Assembly: GCA_030067055.1 (NCBI GenBank)
Contig: JASJAL010000111.1
Span: 1 to 8,692 of the forward strand
Reading direction: 5' to 3'
From: Kiloniellales bacterium
GTDB lineage: Bacteria > Pseudomonadota > Alphaproteobacteria > Kiloniellales > JAKSBE01
Length of the DNA: 8,692 bases
The translations under genes and the position numbers were made by a program. The notes beneath the pieces are model-generated. The model had not been told where the DNA came from. It saw only the letters and a list, made by a program, of their open reading frames with translations, and did no database searches. Shown here in pieces: positions 6,224 to 8,692 of this stretch (positions are counted from its first letter, which is position 1; each line of letters begins with the position of its first letter).

Positions 6224-6813
6224 CCGAAGACCGCGAAGGCAAGCCCAAGGAAAGCGAGGAGTCCGCGCGCAGCGGCCGACCCTACCTGCCCGGCGACCTG
6301 ACTCCGGCCGAGACCCTGGCGCGGATGATCCGGGTCGACCAGGCCGGTGAGTACGGCGCCCGGCGAATCTACGAAGGCCAGCTCGCGGTCCTGGGCCGCA
6401 GCCCGGCCGCGGCGACCATTCGCAAGATGCACGAGCAGGAACTGGCGCATCTCGAGACCTTCGACCGCCTGATCGCCGAGCGCCGGGTCCGGCCGACGCT
6501 GCTGCAGCCGGTCTGGCACGTCGCCGGCTTCGCCCTGGGCGCGGCCACCGCCTTGCTCGGCGAGAAGGCCGCGATGGCCTGCACCGTCGCAGTCGAGGAG
6601 GTCATCGACGAACACTACGCCGGCCAGTCCGAGCGCCTGGGCGAGGACGAGGCGGAGCTGAAGAAGACCATCGAGGACTTCCGCGCGGACGAGCTGGAGC
6701 ATCGCGACATCGGGCTGGAGCACGACGCCGAGGGCGCGCCCGTCTATCCGGTCCTGTCGGGCGCGATCAAGGCCGGCTCGCGTCTGGCGATCTGGCTCTC
6801 GGAACGGTTCTGA
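6220..6813 (+). CDS. coq7: Demethoxyubiquinone hydroxylase (Coq7 family, di-iron)
   Basis: The 197-residue protein belongs to the Coq7/CatA di-iron monooxygenases, which hydroxylate the ring of 2-polyprenyl-3-methyl-6-methoxy-1,4-benzoquinol, a late step of ubiquinone synthesis, at the membrane surface. The metal ligands can all be assigned: E44 in VDQAGEYGARRIYEGQ, the ExxH of EQELAHLE (E74, H77), E126 in TVAVEEVIDEHY, and the ExxH of DELEHRDI (E158, H161). The first 20 or so residues are polar and variable. The C-terminal AGSRLAIWLSERF is the usual family ending. The start codon lies in the dsbB stop (ATGA), so the two genes form one transcription unit. Product and user of ubiquinone are thus linked: DsbB depends on the quinone pool that Coq7 helps to make. 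Residue conservation leaves little doubt about the family. Confidence 0.96.
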   Translation: MTEDREGKPKESEESARSGRPYLPGDLTPAETLARMIRVDQAGEYGARRIYEGQLAVLGRSPAAATIRKMHEQELAHLETFDRLIAERRVRPTLLQPVWHVAGFALGAATALLGEKAAMACTVAVEEVIDEHYAGQSERLGEDEAELKKTIEDFRADELEHRDIGLEHDAEGAPVYPVLSGAIKAGSRLAIWLSERF

Positions 6814-6896
6814 ATCCTTCTTGACGGTCCGCCGGCTTGGCCGCTCGGCTGGACGGCGATAGGATTCCCCGATCACGACCTCTCTGGGGCATGCCG

Positions 6897-7991
6897 ATGA
6901 CCGAATCGCTCGAAGCGGGCGACTTCCTGCCGGACTTCCAGCTGGTCAGCCAGCGTGGGACGCTGACCCTGCTGTCGCGGAAGATGCTGGGCAAGGCGGG
7001 GATCGTGATCTTCTACCCGGATCACGACAAGCCGGCCTGCCAGGCGCTCCTGCGGAGCTTCACGGAGCGCTCTGCCCGCTTCCGAGAGGTCGCCCACCTC
7101 TTCGCGGTCACCGCCGAGGCCCCGGAGGCCAACGCGACCAAGGCACAGCGGCTCGATCTGCCTTTCGAGTTCATCCTTTCCGACCCCGGGGCGCAGATCG
7201 CGGAAGGCCTGGGGGTCGGGCACAACGGCAAGGGCCAGTCGGACTTCGCCGGGTCCGGCGCCTTCACCGTCTTCGTCACCGACACCAATCGCCGCCTGCT
7301 GCGGATCGACCGCGATATCGCCGACCCTGGCTACGCGGAGGAACTCCTGGCCTTCCTGGAGGGCCGGCCCGAACGCGAAACCCGGGTGATGGGACCGATG
7401 GCGCCCGTCCTTTACGTGCCCGCCGTCTTCACCCCGGCTTATTGCGGCAAGCTGATCGAGATCTATCACACACGGGGCAACGAGGAGACCGGCGCCCAGG
7501 TCGACGACGCCACGGGCCAGCCGACCAAGCTGGTCGACCACAGCATCAAGATTCGCCGCGACCACAAGGTGAGCGACCCGGACCTGATCTCCGAGATCCG
7601 CGGCCTGATCGGCAAGCGAGTGATCCCCGAGATCCAGAAGGCCTTCCACTACCGCGCGACCCACCACGAGTACTTCAAGCTGGCCTGCTACGACGGCGCG
7701 GACAGCGGCTTCTTCGCCCCGCATCGCGACGACTCCAACGCCAGCTCCGCCCACCGCCGCTTCGCCATGACCTTGAACCTCAACGCCGAGGACTACGAGG
7801 GCGGCGCCCTGCGGTTTCCCGAGTACGGGCCCGAGCTCTACGCCCCCGCCACCGGCGACGCGGTGGTCTTCTCCTGCTCGCTGCTCCACGAAGCGCGCCC
7901 GGTGACCAAAGGCAGGCGTTACGCCTTACTGGCCTTCTTCTACGGCGACGAGAGCAAGGGCATCCTGCAACGTCCGGCGGTCCAGGCCTGA
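6897..7991 (+). CDS. Fusion: peroxiredoxin-like domain plus Fe(II)/2-oxoglutarate oxygenase (prolyl-4-hydroxylase type)
   Basis: The 364-residue protein has two domains. Residues about 1-155 form a thioredoxin-fold AhpC/TSA-like module: the opening GDFLPDFQLVSQRGTLTLL, then VIFYPDHDKPACQALL with C48 at the peroxidatic position, then LPFEFILSDPGAQIAEGLGV. The peroxiredoxin PxxxTxxC motif reads PDHDKPAC, with Lys45 for Thr. Residues about 170-364 are a double-stranded beta-helix oxygenase: APHRDDS gives the HxD pair (H276, D278), LLHEARPV the distal His (H331), and GRRYALL the Arg (R341) that binds 2-oxoglutarate. Such enzymes hydroxylate peptides or small molecules using O2; the target here is unknown. 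ATG 6897 is preferred because GGGG (6886-6889) is seven bases upstream; ATG 6891 would leave one base, and a TTG at 6837 lacks support. The stop is three bases before the M81 gene, and coq7 ends 83 bases upstream. Cytosolic, as no signal peptide is seen. Confidence 0.88.
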   Translation: MTESLEAGDFLPDFQLVSQRGTLTLLSRKMLGKAGIVIFYPDHDKPACQALLRSFTERSARFREVAHLFAVTAEAPEANATKAQRLDLPFEFILSDPGAQIAEGLGVGHNGKGQSDFAGSGAFTVFVTDTNRRLLRIDRDIADPGYAEELLAFLEGRPERETRVMGPMAPVLYVPAVFTPAYCGKLIEIYHTRGNEETGAQVDDATGQPTKLVDHSIKIRRDHKVSDPDLISEIRGLIGKRVIPEIQKAFHYRATHHEYFKLACYDGADSGFFAPHRDDSNASSAHRRFAMTLNLNAEDYEGGALRFPEYGPELYAPATGDAVVFSCSLLHEARPVTKGRRYALLAFFYGDESKGILQRPAVQA

Positions 7992-7994
7992 GGC

Positions 7995-8692
7995 ATGCAC
8001 GATAAGCGGACAGGGGGTGCCGGGCCCCGCGTCGCCCTCGCCGGCATCATCCTGGAGAGCAACGCCTTCGCACCACCGGCAACGGAGGCGGACTTCCGCG
8101 AGAAGCTCTACCTCGAGGGCCCGGGTCTGCTCGCCGAGGCCCGCCGGTCGCCCTCTCTGGCGCCGCGGGAGGTCTCGGCCTTCGCGCAGGCCATGGACGA
8201 GACCGGAGACTGGCAGCCGGTCCCAGCGCTACTGACCGCTTGCCCGCCCAAGGGCCCGATCGAGGCCGGCTTCTTCCGCGCGTGCCTGGCGAAGATCGTC
8301 GCGGCCCTGGAGGCCGCCCTACCGCTCGACGCGGTCTACCTGGCCCAGCACGGCGGCATGACCGCAAGCGACGGCGCCGATCCCGACGGCGCGCTGATCG
8401 CCGCCGTGCGTACGGCGGTCGGGCCGGAGGCCAGGATCGTCGTGACCCTCGACCTGCACGCCAACATCTCCGAACGCATGGTCGAGGCCAGCGACCTGCT
8501 GATCGCCTACCAGACCAATCCCCACGTCGACATGCTTCAACGCGGCGAGGAGGCGGCGGTGAGCCTGCGCAAGCTGCTGGCCGGCACCCGGGCCGAGACC
8601 GCCTTCATCCGCCTGCCCCTGGTGCCGCCCAGCGTCACCCTGCTGACCGCCGAGGGCCCCTACGGCGAGTTGATCGCCTACGGCCAGCGCCG
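7995..8692 (+). CDS. M81-family metallopeptidase (MlrC-like), N-terminal part, cut by window edge
   Basis: Only the first 232 codons lie in the window; the frame is open to the right edge. The protein starts with the family's first strand, VALAGIILESNAFAP (13-27), where most members read HETNTF. LDAVYLAQHGGM (H119), IVVTLDLHANIS (D153, H155) and AYQTNPHVDM (H177) follow. The spacing of these His/Asp residues agrees with what I recall of the zinc ligands of MlrC, the microcystin-degrading enzyme: one His, then D-x-H 34 residues later, then a His 22 after that. Most M81 proteins have no known substrate, so peptide degradation is a family-level guess. The ATG comes one codon after the oxygenase stop and in the same frame (TGA GGC ATG), so translation is probably coupled. 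No separate promoter fits in the three-base gap. Confidence 0.9.
   Translation, partial: MHDKRTGGAGPRVALAGIILESNAFAPPATEADFREKLYLEGPGLLAEARRSPSLAPREVSAFAQAMDETGDWQPVPALLTACPPKGPIEAGFFRACLAKIVAALEAALPLDAVYLAQHGGMTASDGADPDGALIAAVRTAVGPEARIVVTLDLHANISERMVEASDLLIAYQTNPHVDMLQRGEEAAVSLRKLLAGTRAETAFIRLPLVPPSVTLLTAEGPYGELIAYGQR

Noticed and set aside
6812..6867. GAATCC/GGATTC pair after coq7 as a terminator
   Set aside because: Six-base arms 44 bases apart with poor inner pairing and no T-run; likely chance.
6873..7889. 338-codon minus-strand frame opposite the oxygenase fusion
   Set aside because: Long but low-complexity and Val/Gly-rich with no motif, whereas the + strand shows full catalytic motifs.

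Overview
This window is a high-GC stretch of bacterial chromosome. The gene content (a dsbB-coq7 pair making and using ubiquinone, a YqaA-type DedA protein, an M81/MlrC metallopeptidase) and the many intergenic palindromes fit an alphaproteobacterium, perhaps of the Rhodospirillales type. That placement is an inference from gene content and style, not from a phylogenetic marker.

Layout, left to right. (1) 14-1030 (+) is an AraC-family regulator with an N-terminal effector domain. It converges on 1197-1940 (-), a two-module VOC (glyoxalase/dioxygenase-fold) protein with a TTG start and visibly lower GC than the rest of the window. (2) 2016-2102 (-) is a complete tRNA-Leu(CAA) with an encoded CCA. 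It has a recognisable promoter upstream, and the VOC gene starts 75 nt downstream of it on the same strand. (3) 2103-2390 holds no gene but has two back-to-back palindromes, one with a perfect 20-bp stem. (4) 2391-4286 (+) is a large multi-spanning GT-C protein with an STT3-like arrangement of motifs. (5) 4314-4718 (-) is a small NTF2/SnoaL-like protein. (6) 4765-5657 contains three members of a palindromic REP/MITE-like family. Two lie upstream of the DedA/YqaA gene (5017-5598, +); the third begins at its stop codon. (7) dsbB (5708-6223) and coq7 (6220-6813) overlap by four bases. (8) 6897-7991 (+) is a fusion of a peroxiredoxin-like domain and a prolyl-4-hydroxylase-type Fe(II)/2-oxoglutarate oxygenase. 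Three bases after its stop, an M81/MlrC-type metallopeptidase begins (7995) and runs off the right edge.

Working together: DsbB passes electrons from periplasmic disulfide formation to ubiquinone, and Coq7 performs a late hydroxylation in ubiquinone synthesis, so their overlap makes functional sense. The oxygenase-metallopeptidase pair is probably co-transcribed and is the least explained unit here; a shared peptide substrate is only a hypothesis. No CRISPR array, phage gene, transposase or rRNA was seen.
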